Assembly: GCA_046765795.1 (NCBI GenBank)
Contig: JBKPRH010000431.1
Location: 1 to 39,895, forward strand
Source of the DNA: Gp6-AA40 sp046765795
GTDB taxonomy: Bacteria; Acidobacteriota; Vicinamibacteria; Vicinamibacterales; UBA2999
Length of the DNA stretch: 39,895 nucleotides
Direction: 5' to 3'
In this document: piece by piece, positions 32,442-39,895 of the stretch
Layout of the letters: each line of letters opens with the position of its first letter
Position numbering within the stretch: the stretch's first letter is position 1
The notes under the pieces: model-generated
The model's input: only the letters and a program-made list of their open reading frames with translations
Databases searched by the model: none
What the model was told of the DNA's origin: nothing
Position numbers and translations under genes: made by a program

Positions 32442-35219
32442 GTGCCTTGGGCGAAGCTGCGTTCGCTGGTCGCCGGCCTCTTCCGGCGTGGACGTGTCGA
32501 AGCCGACATGGCCGACGAGATCGCCTTCCACATCGAGACGCGGGTACGCGATCTGATGGCACGGGGCATGACGCCGGACGTGGCAAGACGCACGGCGCGC
32601 GTCGAGTTCGGCTCTGTCGAGCGCTATAAAGAGGAAGTCCGCGGCGCACGCGGCCTGCGACTCTTCGATGAAGCGATCGCCGATCTCCTCACTGGCTTTC
32701 GTGCACTGCGTCGCGCACCAGGCTTTACGCTTGCCGCGGGCGTTTCGCTCGCGCTCGGCATCGGCGCGAACACGCTGGTTTTCAGTCTGCTGGATTCGAC
32801 GGTGCTGAAGCCGCTCGCGCTGCCAGAGCCGGATCGGCTGGTCGCGATCTGGACGGTGACCTCCGATCGACCGGATGTGCTGGGCACATCGAGCATCTCC
32901 CGGTTCACGTCGTTCAGAGATCAGACGCGGTCCTTCGAGTCAGTCGCCGCGTACAACGGCATCGCCTGTGGCGTGAAAACACTCGGCTTCGACCAGGACG
33001 GCGTCGCGCCCGAGCGCATTCTCGGTCAGACCGTGTCACCAGCCATGTTTCACACGCTCGGCGTGCAACCGATCGTCGGTCGCACGTTTTCGGACGCCGA
33101 GGACGTGGTCGATCAGGTGGCATCCGTTGTCGTCATCAGTCATCTCATGTGGCAGCGCCGCTTCCTCGGCGACCCGGCCATCGTCGGCAAGACGCTGACC
33201 CTCGACCGCGTTCCCACGACGATCATCGGCGTAATGCCGGAGGGCTTCGACTTTTTTGGTAAGGATCGCGAATTCTTTGCGCCGCTGTGCCTGACGCGCG
33301 CGCAGGTCGAAGGCCGCAGCGGGGGCAACAGCATCGTCGCGCGACTCCGGCCTGGTGTGACGATCGCGCAGGCGCAAGCCGAGCTGAACGCGCTCTCCAC
33401 TCGGCTGGCCGCGGAAGATCCCCGCCGCCATCAAGGCCTCGAGGCTCGCGTCGAATCGCTCACCAGATCCGGCGCGCGGACATTGAACAGCAGCGGGCAA
33501 CCCACCGGCGACTACGCCTCGTCACTGACGATCCTGCAAGGCGCCGTCGGCCTGGTCCTGCTGATCGCGTGTGCGAACGTTGCCGGTCTTCTGCTCGCCC
33601 GCGGCGCCAGCCGGCGAAACGAACTGGCACTTCGCATGACACTTGGCGCCGGCCGCTGGCGTGTCACGCGACAGATGCTGACGGAGGGCCTGCCGCTCGC
33701 TGTTCTTGGCGCGATTGTCGGCGTCGCGATCGCGTGGATCGGATTGAAGGTCTTCGTCAGCATGGCACCGTCAGACTTTCCGCGACTCGAGCAACTGGCC
33801 CTCAACGTCCGTGTGCTGGGATTCACCGCCCTCGTAGTGCTGGCGACGGCGGCATTATTCGCCGTGGTGCCGGCCCTCCAGGCGTCGCGCGTCGGGATGC
33901 TGACCGTGGCGCGCGAATCAAATCGAAACGCCACCGGCAGCGCCGAGCGTCTGCGTCTGCGAAGCCTCCTCGTGTGCGGTCAGATCGCGCTGGCGCTCGT
34001 GCTGCTGATCGGCGCGGGCCTGATGATTCACAGCTTCGTCCGAGTGCTCGACAACGAGCTCGGCGCAGACCCGACAAACGTGCTCACGTTTGATTTCCGT
34101 CTGCCGGCGCGCGATTCCTTCAAGGCCGCTGGCATCTATCGTGGCTCGGGTCTGTTCGAGATCAGTCCGGTACCAGGCGACACGGTGGAACGGGTTCGGC
34201 AGCGACTCCAGACACTCGCCGGCGTGCAATCGGTCGCCGCCGTTACCGCGTCGCCCTTCAGTACAGGAATCGCATTGGCGATGCCGTTCATCGTCGACGG
34301 CCGTCCGCTTCCGCCATCGGCAACCTCAGGTTCAGCAGAGTCCGATCAGCGCGCGGACTACTCGGCGATCTCCCCCGGCTACTTCAGCGTGATGCGCATC
34401 CCGCTTCAACGCGGCCGCGATGTCGACGATCACGATCGCGCCGACACGCCGTACGTCGTCGTCATCAATGACGCCATGGCGCGCAAATACTTCCCGAACG
34501 AAGATCCGATCGGCCAATACATCCACTTCGACTTCGTCCCCAACGAGCGACCCCGGCAGATCGTCGGCATTGTCGGCAACACGCTGGTTGGACCACTGCA
34601 GACCTCGAGCTCTCCTGCCGTCTACGTGCCTCATTTGCAACAGGGACCGACATTTGCCGGTCCCTATGTCTACCTGCGCAACGGCATGTCGTTCGTGCTG
34701 AGAACCGCAGGAGATCCGATGGCACTAGTGCCGGCCGTCAAACGCGCCGTCGCTGAAGTTGACCCGACGACACCGGTGGCCGGTGCGAGAACCGTCGAGC
34801 AGTCGCTCGATGATTCGGTACGCCACCTGCGGCTTTACATGCTCCTGCTGGGTGCGTTCGGTGCAGTGGCAACGCTGCTCGCGAGCGTCGGCATCTACGG
34901 CGTGATGTCCTACTCTGTCGCCGAACGCACGCGCGAGTTCGGCGTGCGCATGGCGCTTGGCGCACGGGCTGTTGATGTGCTCACGATGGTGCTGGCTCGC
35001 GCCGCTCGTATCGTCGGCGCAGGATTGGTGATCGGTCTGGCAGCGGCGTTCGTCGTGAGCCGGGTGCTCCAGGCGTCGCTCTTCGAGGTCACACGCACTG
35101 ACCCGGCGACTTACACCACGGTGTCCGTGGTGCTGGTGGTGATTGCGCTGATTGCGTCGGTGATTCCTGCGCGACGCGCGACCACAGTCAATCCGATCGC
35201 CGCGCTCCGACACGACTAG
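32442..35219 (+). CDS. ABC transporter permease, MacB/FtsX type (ADOP)
   Basis: 925 residues from GTG 32442, with AGGAG upstream at 32428-32432. The first ~80 residues are the ADOP prefix (ADMADEIAFHIETRVRDLMARGM, ARRTARVEFGSVERYKEEVRG). TM1 follows at ~93-117 (GFTLAAGVSLALGIGANTLVF), then a MacB-type periplasmic domain and a first FtsX block (GLVLLIACANVAGLLLARGASR, ELALRMTLGAGRWRVTRQML). A second periplasmic domain and a second FtsX block (AERTREFGVRMALGARAVDVL, VIPARRATTVNPIAALRHD) complete the duplicated layout. No ATPase gene is present nearby, as is typical of these orphan permeases. Substrate unknown; PadR control suggests efflux of a small toxic compound. Confidence 0.93.
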   Translation: MPWAKLRSLVAGLFRRGRVEADMADEIAFHIETRVRDLMARGMTPDVARRTARVEFGSVERYKEEVRGARGLRLFDEAIADLLTGFRALRRAPGFTLAAGVSLALGIGANTLVFSLLDSTVLKPLALPEPDRLVAIWTVTSDRPDVLGTSSISRFTSFRDQTRSFESVAAYNGIACGVKTLGFDQDGVAPERILGQTVSPAMFHTLGVQPIVGRTFSDAEDVVDQVASVVVISHLMWQRRFLGDPAIVGKTLTLDRVPTTIIGVMPEGFDFFGKDREFFAPLCLTRAQVEGRSGGNSIVARLRPGVTIAQAQAELNALSTRLAAEDPRRHQGLEARVESLTRSGARTLNSSGQPTGDYASSLTILQGAVGLVLLIACANVAGLLLARGASRRNELALRMTLGAGRWRVTRQMLTEGLPLAVLGAIVGVAIAWIGLKVFVSMAPSDFPRLEQLALNVRVLGFTALVVLATAALFAVVPALQASRVGMLTVARESNRNATGSAERLRLRSLLVCGQIALALVLLIGAGLMIHSFVRVLDNELGADPTNVLTFDFRLPARDSFKAAGIYRGSGLFEISPVPGDTVERVRQRLQTLAGVQSVAAVTASPFSTGIALAMPFIVDGRPLPPSATSGSAESDQRADYSAISPGYFSVMRIPLQRGRDVDDHDRADTPYVVVINDAMARKYFPNEDPIGQYIHFDFVPNERPRQIVGIVGNTLVGPLQTSSSPAVYVPHLQQGPTFAGPYVYLRNGMSFVLRTAGDPMALVPAVKRAVAEVDPTTPVAGARTVEQSLDDSVRHLRLYMLLLGAFGAVATLLASVGIYGVMSYSVAERTREFGVRMALGARAVDVLTMVLARAARIVGAGLVIGLAAAFVVSRVLQASLFEVTRTDPATYTTVSVVLVVIALIASVIPARRATTVNPIAALRHD

Positions 35220-35482
35220 GCGTAGCGCTTCTGCGCGCGCTCTTTCGCCTTGCGCGCTTCCTCTGCGCGATTGCGCGGCGGCGCGGCCGTCTGGAGGGAG
35301 TGAATCAACCGCTCTGCGGCGGTGGTGACCTCTTCAACGGCCTGATTGAATGCGGCTTCGTTGGTGCGTGAGGGATGCGTCGACCCGCTCAGCTTGCGGA
35401 CAAACTGCAGCGCTGACGCCCGAATCTCATCGTCAGTGGCGGGCGGATCGAAATTCGCGAGGGTCCTGATGTTTCGGCACAT
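35216..35482 (-). CDS. DUF2277 family protein
   Basis: 88 residues from ATG 35482. The signature MCRNIRTLANFDPPATDDEI, ASALQFVRKLSGSTHPSRTN and AFNQAVEEVTTAAERLIHSL is characteristic of DUF2277, small proteins of unknown function. A 12-residue upstream extension exists but is unlikely. The start lies one base after the stop of the upstream ADOP permease, so it is probably read on that transcript. Its stop overlaps the stop of the convergent permease by four bases. Confidence 0.85.
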   Translation of the reverse strand: MCRNIRTLANFDPPATDDEIRASALQFVRKLSGSTHPSRTNEAAFNQAVEEVTTAAERLIHSLQTAAPPRNRAEEARKAKERAQKRYA

Positions 35483-35483
35483 G

Positions 35484-37919
35484 CTACTGGTACCGTAGCA
35501 CGACCAACGGGTTCGCACGACTCGCGCGGCGAGCCGGAACGAGCGCCGCGACGAGCGCTACCAGTGCAAGGACGATGGTGACCACGATCAGTGTCACGGG
35601 GTCGGTCGGCGACACGTGGAAGAGGACGCTGCTCATCCCCTGCGCGGCCGCGATCGATAGCATGAGCCCGACCACGAGTCCTGCGGCCACCGTCATCATC
35701 ACGCCTCGCACGGTCATCCAGATCACATGCGGTCCTCGTGCGCCCAGCGCCATGCGGATGCCGACTTCCTTGGCCCGCTCTCCCACCGCGAAGGCGACAA
35801 CGGCATACAACCCAAGCGCCGCGAGGATAAGTGCGGTGACACTGAATCCGGCCAGGATGCTCGTGCCGATGCGCGGAATCAGTAACTGTTGCGTCAGATA
35901 ATCCTCGAGCGTCGTTGACTGCAGAATCGGCAGCTTCGAATCGACTTCTCGCACCACGCGACTCAGCGTACCGGCCATCGCCGTCTGATCTCCGTTGCTC
36001 CGGACGATGTAGGAGACGACGAAGCCGCCCTGTTGATCGAGTGGTCGATAGAACTGCGGACGCGGTTCTTCGGTGAGGGTGGCCACTTTGACGTCTTTCA
36101 CGACGCCGACGATCTCCACGGATGAATTCGGAACGCCGTCATGGCTGTATCGGCGACCAACGACATCGGTTGTGCGCCAGTAGCGGCGCGCCATCGCCTC
36201 GTTGACGATCGCGACAGGCGGTGCGGTGAAGTTGTCCTGCGGACGAAACGCGCGGCCATGAAGGAGACGAATGCCAAGCGCGTCGAAGTAGTCGGCAGAC
36301 ACGGCAGCGCCAGACACCTCCGTCGTGTTCGTGCCGGTCGGCGACACGTACCCGGCAATCACCAACGTGTTGGTCGGACCACGACCGAGCGGCAACCGGT
36401 TCGTGCTCACTACCGACTGAACACCAGGAACCGCCGCGAGACGACTCGCGATCTCCCGATACACACGCGCAGCATTGGGGGGCGTATAGCCAGCCTGGAA
36501 CGCGCTCGTCGTCACGAGCGTCAGTCGCTCGCGGTTGAAACCGAGATCGACGCGCTCCATCTGCATCATGCTGCGAATCACGAGACCTGTTCCGATCAGC
36601 AGCACGAGCGACAACGCCACCTGGAAGCCGACCATTCCATACTTCACGCCAACGTGACGCCTGGCTGCCGCGATACCGACGATGGCAGCGGTGAGGTCCG
36701 TGCGCATCGCGCGCAGCGCCGGCGCCAATCCGAACGCGATGCCAGTGATCACCGACAGTGCTGTCACGAATGCCAGCACGCGGTAATCGATCGAGGCGTC
36801 CATCAAGCCATAGGGCACCGGCAGGTCGATCCTCGACAGGAACCGCACAAGCCACTGCGCCGCGACCGTGCCAACGACGCCACCGGCGAGCGAGAGCACA
36901 AGACTTTCCGTGAGGAACTGCCGCAAGATCCGCCCTCGTCCAGCGCCCATCGCCATCCGAATCGACACGTCACGATGCTGTGCCGCACCGCGCAGCAGCA
37001 GAAGAATCGCGAGATTGCTGCACACCAGCACGAGTACGAGCCCGACCACGGCCATGAGGAGCACTGCGGCGGGCACTAACGAGCCGTCGAGTGATGGGTG
37101 AATGCGAACGGCGCCGGCGCGCAGCACCGAGATGCGCCGTTTTTGATCGAGTCCGGCAAAGCGCTCCGAGAGCTCGTTCGACACGCCCACCATGGCCGCG
37201 CGCGCCTGCTCGATCGATACCTCCTCGCGAAGCCGAGCGCGGATCTGGAACCAGTGATCCTGCGAGCGCTCGAGCGTTTGCGCGGCAAACGAACCCGCCA
37301 CCGGACCGAGTGCGGCGAGCGGCAGCCAGAAATCCACAGCGGTCCCGTTCACGGTGCCGTTGTAGCGTCGCGGCCCGACGCCGACAATCGTCACCGCCGA
37401 TCCACCGAGCCGCATCGTGCGACCGAGCATGTTCGGATCGGAACCGAAGCGCGTGCGCCAGGCATGATCGCTGACGACCGCGGTGGCCGGCGCGCCCGCG
37501 ACATCCTCGGCGGATGAGAACCAACGGCCTCGCGACACGCTCAAGCCGAGCACCGGAAAGTACGACGAGGTCGCGAACTCGACGAACGACGGCCTGACTC
37601 CCGAGCCGGTCTCAGCCGTGACTGTGGTGTTGAAGACCGCGGCAGCGCTCGCGAACACCTCGCGGCGTTCAGCGATCGCGCGATACGCAGGGAACGAGCT
37701 CGACTCTGGCGCACCTTCGTCGGAGTCCTGGTAGACGTTCACAACGCGGTCAGGATTCGCAAACGGCAGCGGACGCAGCAGCACCGCATTGACCACGCTG
37801 AACACCGTCGTGTTGGCGGCGATGCCCACGCCGACGATGAGGATGGCCATCAGGGCAAAGAGTGGCGACGCGGCCAGCCGACGCACCGCGTAGCGGACGT
37901 CCTGCATCAGCAAATCCAT
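35484..37919 (-). CDS. ABC transporter permease, MacB/FtsX type (ADOP, without prefix)
   Basis: 811 residues from ATG 37919 (MDLLMQDVRYAVRRLAASPLF). It lacks the ~80-residue prefix of the other permease. TM1 at ~20-45 (ALMAILIVGVGIAANTTVFSVV), a MacB periplasmic domain, FtsX block one (LVLVCSNLAILLLLRGAAQH, DVSIRMAMGAGRGRILRQFL), a second periplasmic domain, and FtsX block two (GERAKEVGIRMALGARGPHVI, ALVPARRASRANPLVVLRY). No ATPase gene is adjacent. A GGTTSGT heptamer tract lies just upstream of its start. It has diverged clearly from its convergent neighbour. Substrate unknown. Confidence 0.93.
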   Translation of the reverse strand: MDLLMQDVRYAVRRLAASPLFALMAILIVGVGIAANTTVFSVVNAVLLRPLPFANPDRVVNVYQDSDEGAPESSSFPAYRAIAERREVFASAAAVFNTTVTAETGSGVRPSFVEFATSSYFPVLGLSVSRGRWFSSAEDVAGAPATAVVSDHAWRTRFGSDPNMLGRTMRLGGSAVTIVGVGPRRYNGTVNGTAVDFWLPLAALGPVAGSFAAQTLERSQDHWFQIRARLREEVSIEQARAAMVGVSNELSERFAGLDQKRRISVLRAGAVRIHPSLDGSLVPAAVLLMAVVGLVLVLVCSNLAILLLLRGAAQHRDVSIRMAMGAGRGRILRQFLTESLVLSLAGGVVGTVAAQWLVRFLSRIDLPVPYGLMDASIDYRVLAFVTALSVITGIAFGLAPALRAMRTDLTAAIVGIAAARRHVGVKYGMVGFQVALSLVLLIGTGLVIRSMMQMERVDLGFNRERLTLVTTSAFQAGYTPPNAARVYREIASRLAAVPGVQSVVSTNRLPLGRGPTNTLVIAGYVSPTGTNTTEVSGAAVSADYFDALGIRLLHGRAFRPQDNFTAPPVAIVNEAMARRYWRTTDVVGRRYSHDGVPNSSVEIVGVVKDVKVATLTEEPRPQFYRPLDQQGGFVVSYIVRSNGDQTAMAGTLSRVVREVDSKLPILQSTTLEDYLTQQLLIPRIGTSILAGFSVTALILAALGLYAVVAFAVGERAKEVGIRMALGARGPHVIWMTVRGVMMTVAAGLVVGLMLSIAAAQGMSSVLFHVSPTDPVTLIVVTIVLALVALVAALVPARRASRANPLVVLRYQ

Positions 37920-37929
37920 TGGATCACCC

Positions 37930-37964
37930 GGTTCGTGGTTGGTGGTTGGTGGTTCGTGGTTGGA
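37930..37964. repeat. Heptanucleotide repeat tract (GGTTSGT type)
   Basis: Five units: GGTTCGT, GGTTGGT, GGTTGGT, GGTTCGT, GGTTGGA. It is flanked by GGATCACC at 37921-37928 and again at 37962-37969. It lies about ten bases upstream of the permease start, in the place of its leader. Confidence 0.88.
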
Positions 37965-38027
37965 TCACCAATCAAGTGACGTGCCGTCGCGATTGTGCTG
38001 AGAATTTAGCACACAGATGTCAACGCC

Positions 38028-38063
38028 GTTCGCGTGTGGGACGGAGCAGTCCCACAGGCGAAC
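38028..38063. repeat. Long hairpin, REP-like (GTTCGC-G-TGTGGGAC stem)
   Basis: Left arm GTTCGCGTGTGGGAC and right arm GTCCCACAGGCGAAC pair over 14 of 15 positions (one G-G mismatch) around a GGAGCA loop. It lies 14 bases after the stop of the matrixin-like gene, so it could be its transcript end; no T-run follows. Confidence 0.7.
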
Positions 38064-38076
38064 AACCGCACAGTTA

Positions 38077-38715
38077 TCAGTAGAGGGCCTTGACGCGGGC
38101 GACGTCGTGATCCGAGAGCCAATCGACGCGCGGGATGTCGTCTCGCGTCATCAGGTGATGGCGATATCGGTCGTAGATCGGCAGCGTGACGCCGTTCGTG
38201 CCGGGCCACATGATGTCGCGCGCGTTCTCGCTGTGCTCGAGGCCAAGCGCGTGCCCGATTTCATGAAGACACACGTAGTAAATCACCACGTCGCGCATGA
38301 GCGGATCTTCTCTCACGCGGCGCCAGACGGTCGGGCGGAACCGGTTTTCATCCGGCCGGATGTCGAGCGAGACCACGGGGTGACCGTCCTCCGTCGACGG
38401 CTGCATGCGGCCGAGCGCGGCATCTTCCGACCACGGCAGCCACCGGACACGCAGTCGGGCACGCGGCGCCTCGTCGACGCGACGAAACCGAACTGTGTCG
38501 ACGCGCCGCTGCCATTCCTGCAGCGCCCACACCATGAGATCGGCATCGCCCGATCGATAACCGGACCTATCGGCGGCGTCCGCAATAAAGAAAGTGATTT
38601 CGCCTGATGCGTCCGGCACGATCCTGAAACGGTCCTCGGCGTACATCGCCGGTCCCTTTGGAATGGCCACCGCGACGAACGCAAGGACGATCAGCGTCCA
38701 GAGTCTGGTGTCCAT
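38077..38715 (-). CDS. Matrixin-like zinc metalloprotease, exported
   Basis: 212 residues from ATG 38715. Signal peptide LWTLIVLAFVAVAIPKG (residues ~5-21). The metzincin zinc motif is complete, HEIGHALGLEH with H151, E152, H155 and H161, followed by the Met-turn candidate DIMW (Met169), close but compatible with M10-type matrixins. Upstream strands WALQEWQRRVDTVRF and ARLRVRWLPW fit the catalytic fold. There is no obvious propeptide with a cysteine switch, and the length is short. It likely cleaves proteins or peptides outside the cytoplasm. Substrate unknown. Confidence 0.85.
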   Translation of the reverse strand: MDTRLWTLIVLAFVAVAIPKGPAMYAEDRFRIVPDASGEITFFIADAADRSGYRSGDADLMVWALQEWQRRVDTVRFRRVDEAPRARLRVRWLPWSEDAALGRMQPSTEDGHPVVSLDIRPDENRFRPTVWRRVREDPLMRDVVIYYVCLHEIGHALGLEHSENARDIMWPGTNGVTLPIYDRYRHHLMTRDDIPRVDWLSDHDVARVKALY

Positions 38716-39107
38716 CCGTTGCCCAGTCCGTACGGGAGCGTCACGAACGGCGCTGCCAGAACGTCTCCATCGTCACGAGATTCTGCAGCATTCCTCGAGG
38801 CGCATCAGGCGCAGCGCCTCGTCGCGTGCCGTCGTGAATGAAGAGCGGGAACGTCCCGACTGTTGCTTCTGCTCATCGAGGATCAGCGCGCGTCGCGGAC
38901 GGATACGTTTCATGTAGGCAAAGATCTTCGTGTCGATCTGTTGCGAGCATGTCAGCATGCTGAACGCCAACTGCGACTTCGAGAATGCCGACCAGACAGG
39001 CGCGATCGCATTCCTTGATCGCGCCGACGTTCCAGATAGGCTCCTGCGCCGACAGCAGCGCGGCCATTGCACAGACAAACGGCACCGCCGACCAGGACCT
39101 TCGCCAT
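38707..39107 (-). pseudogene. Decayed NTF2-like exported protein (frameshifts and internal deletion)
   Basis: No single frame is open, but pieces in three frames match successive parts of the intact gene at 17624-18619. From upstream: a signal-like FVCAMAALLSAQ and ECDRACLVGIL (compare NCNRACLEGVM); then AYMKRIRPRRALILDEQ (compare VVQNIHQRRYPLVDAE); then FIHDGTRRGAAPDAPRGMLQ and NLVTMETF (compare SDGTKHSYPGFNRPSS and ILVSEAF). A last piece, APFVTLPYGLGNGWTP, is in yet another frame. About 200 residues of the middle are missing. The ATG at 39107 was probably the original start. Confidence 0.7.
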
Positions 39108-39118
39108 GAACTTCCTAC

Positions 39119-39158
39119 CTCGCCTTTGCCTTTGACCTTTGACCTTTGCCCTTTGACC
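39119..39158. repeat. Heptanucleotide repeat tract (TTTGACC type)
   Basis: TTTGCC, then TTTGACC, TTTGACC, TTTGCCC, TTTGACC. It lies 14 bases beyond the stop of the TPR gene, between it and the decayed gene. The same unit (as complement) forms the tract at 17516-17549. Confidence 0.85.
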
Positions 39159-39172
39159 TTACGTTACGTACG

Positions 39173-39895
39173 TTATCCGGCCTTCGGGAGGCGCTTCAAC
39201 AATGCGTTGGCCTTCCTGAACCACGGCCGCTCGCGACGCTGTAAGTAGCGCGGCATGGCCGCCTTGTTCGCCAGCACGCGCTCGGCCCATTCGCGCGCCT
39301 CGATGGGGCGGTTCTGCGCCGCAAGGAATGTCGCGTAGTTCACGTACGTCTCGGACAGCGTGGAAAACTCGAGCGCTCGCTGGAAAAACATCTCGGCGTC
39401 AGCTGGCTGTCCAGTGTTGGCGTAGGCATGCGCCAGCAGACCCAAGGCGCGGTTCGAGTCGTACTTCGGTTCTTTCGACGTGACGGTTTCGAGGTCCGCG
39501 GCAGCAGCCGAGAAATCACCCAACTGAATCGCGGCCACACCGCGGCGATAGAACGGGTCGGCGTGCATCGTCCGCGGAGTGATTGCTTTGTCGTAGCACT
39601 CGCGCGCCTTCGCGTACTTGCCTTCGTCGAGATACAGGTCGCCGAGTTCCTCGTAATTCCCGGCGGCCGGGTTCTGCTGCACGAGCCCCTCGAGGTACTT
39701 GATTCGCTTACGACGGCCGAAGCCTTCAAACGAGTGGCGGAGCAGTCCGAGGTCCGGCACGACCTCCATCAGGATGTAGATGAAGGCGCCAAGCGGCCCG
39801 AAGAAGATGATGATCCACAGCCAGAATGTGTCAGGACGCCTGCGAAGGAAGTGCAGAACCGCCAACACCTGGAGCAGGACTCCCCACTGGAAGAA
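39173..39895 (-). CDS. TPR-containing membrane protein, N-terminus outside the window
   Basis: The frame is open to the window edge (FFQWGVLLQ precedes an internal GTG at 39868), so the 5' end is missing. Visible order: two hydrophobic segments (VLLQVLAVLHFL and TFWLWIIIFFGPLGAFIYIL), then a cytoplasmic or periplasmic region with TPR helices: YEELGDLYLDEGKYAKAREC, FYRRGVAAIQLGDFSAAAAD, LGLLAHAYANTGQPADAEMF and TYVNYATFLAAQNRPIEARE. A C-terminal basic tail follows (MPRYLQRRERPWFRKANALL). The first part resembles the phospholipase-D-like N-terminal membrane region seen in CcmH/PLDc_N-type proteins. Probably a scaffold for protein complexes; partner unknown. Confidence 0.75.
   Translation of the reverse strand, partial: FFQWGVLLQVLAVLHFLRRRPDTFWLWIIIFFGPLGAFIYILMEVVPDLGLLRHSFEGFGRRKRIKYLEGLVQQNPAAGNYEELGDLYLDEGKYAKARECYDKAITPRTMHADPFYRRGVAAIQLGDFSAAAADLETVTSKEPKYDSNRALGLLAHAYANTGQPADAEMFFQRALEFSTLSETYVNYATFLAAQNRPIEAREWAERVLANKAAMPRYLQRRERPWFRKANALLKRLPKAG

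Noticed and set aside
9260..39158. Tandem repeats considered as CRISPR arrays
   Set aside because: Units are seven bases without spacers, and no cas gene is present in the window.

Overview
This GC-rich window most resembles a member of the Acidobacteriota, probably the Vicinamibacteria lineage. That is inferred from gene content, not from a marker gene: two large MacB/FtsX-type permeases of the acidobacterial (ADOP) kind, one behind a PadR regulator; Ser/Thr kinases with TolB-like, TPR or RDD extensions; an ECF sigma factor next to a kinase; two paralogous cytochrome c/PQQ-propeller dehydrogenases; a tannase-type esterase; and many short repeats, including a palindrome that translates as R-L-K-A-D-T-T. 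No rRNA, tRNA, CRISPR array, transposase or phage gene was seen.

Layout. 1-953 (+): end of an RND-type efflux adaptor and a coupled small membrane protein. 988-6113 (-): a membrane/SRPBCC fusion, then a compact operon (aminotransferase, acetyltransferase, glutamate racemase MurI, membrane protein, PHP-domain hydrolase). 6188-15640 (-): a long co-directional run of zinc-ribbon protein, tannase-like esterase, SPFH-HTH protein, zinc-ribbon membrane protein, MmcQ/YjbR protein, two acetyltransferases, an SDR with a zinc knuckle, and the first PQQ/cytochrome c dehydrogenase. 15672-18619 (+): second PQQ/cytochrome c dehydrogenase and an exported NTF2-like protein. 18690-20339 (-): RlmA-type rRNA methyltransferase and an exported kinase-fold protein. 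20591-24639 (+): winged-helix membrane regulator, NHL propeller and a kinase-TolB-TPR protein in one operon. 24775-26174 (+): a small exported protein and an outer-membrane barrel. 26860-30651 (+): ECF sigma factor and a giant kinase/RDD/probable-pseudokinase protein. 31408-32102: a gene-poor stretch ending in a clear PadR-type control region. 32103-37919: PadR and two ADOP permeases, convergent, with a DUF2277 gene between. 38077-39895 (-): a matrixin-like protease, a decayed NTF2-like gene and a TPR membrane protein running off the window.

The most unusual features are: (i) seven or more tracts built on a strict 7-bp period, each with its own heptamer, one of them inside a coding sequence; (ii) palindromic repeats that enter genes and supply residues or even a stop codon; (iii) a two-box operator over the PadR promoter and ribosome-binding site; (iv) the kinase-RDD-pseudokinase protein beside its ECF sigma factor; (v) a CadC-like architecture apparently split between two genes of one operon; (vi) an exported atypical kinase fold; and (vii) an SPFH protein ending in an excisionase-type HTH among zinc-ribbon neighbours. 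All function calls rest on motifs read by eye; no database search was run.
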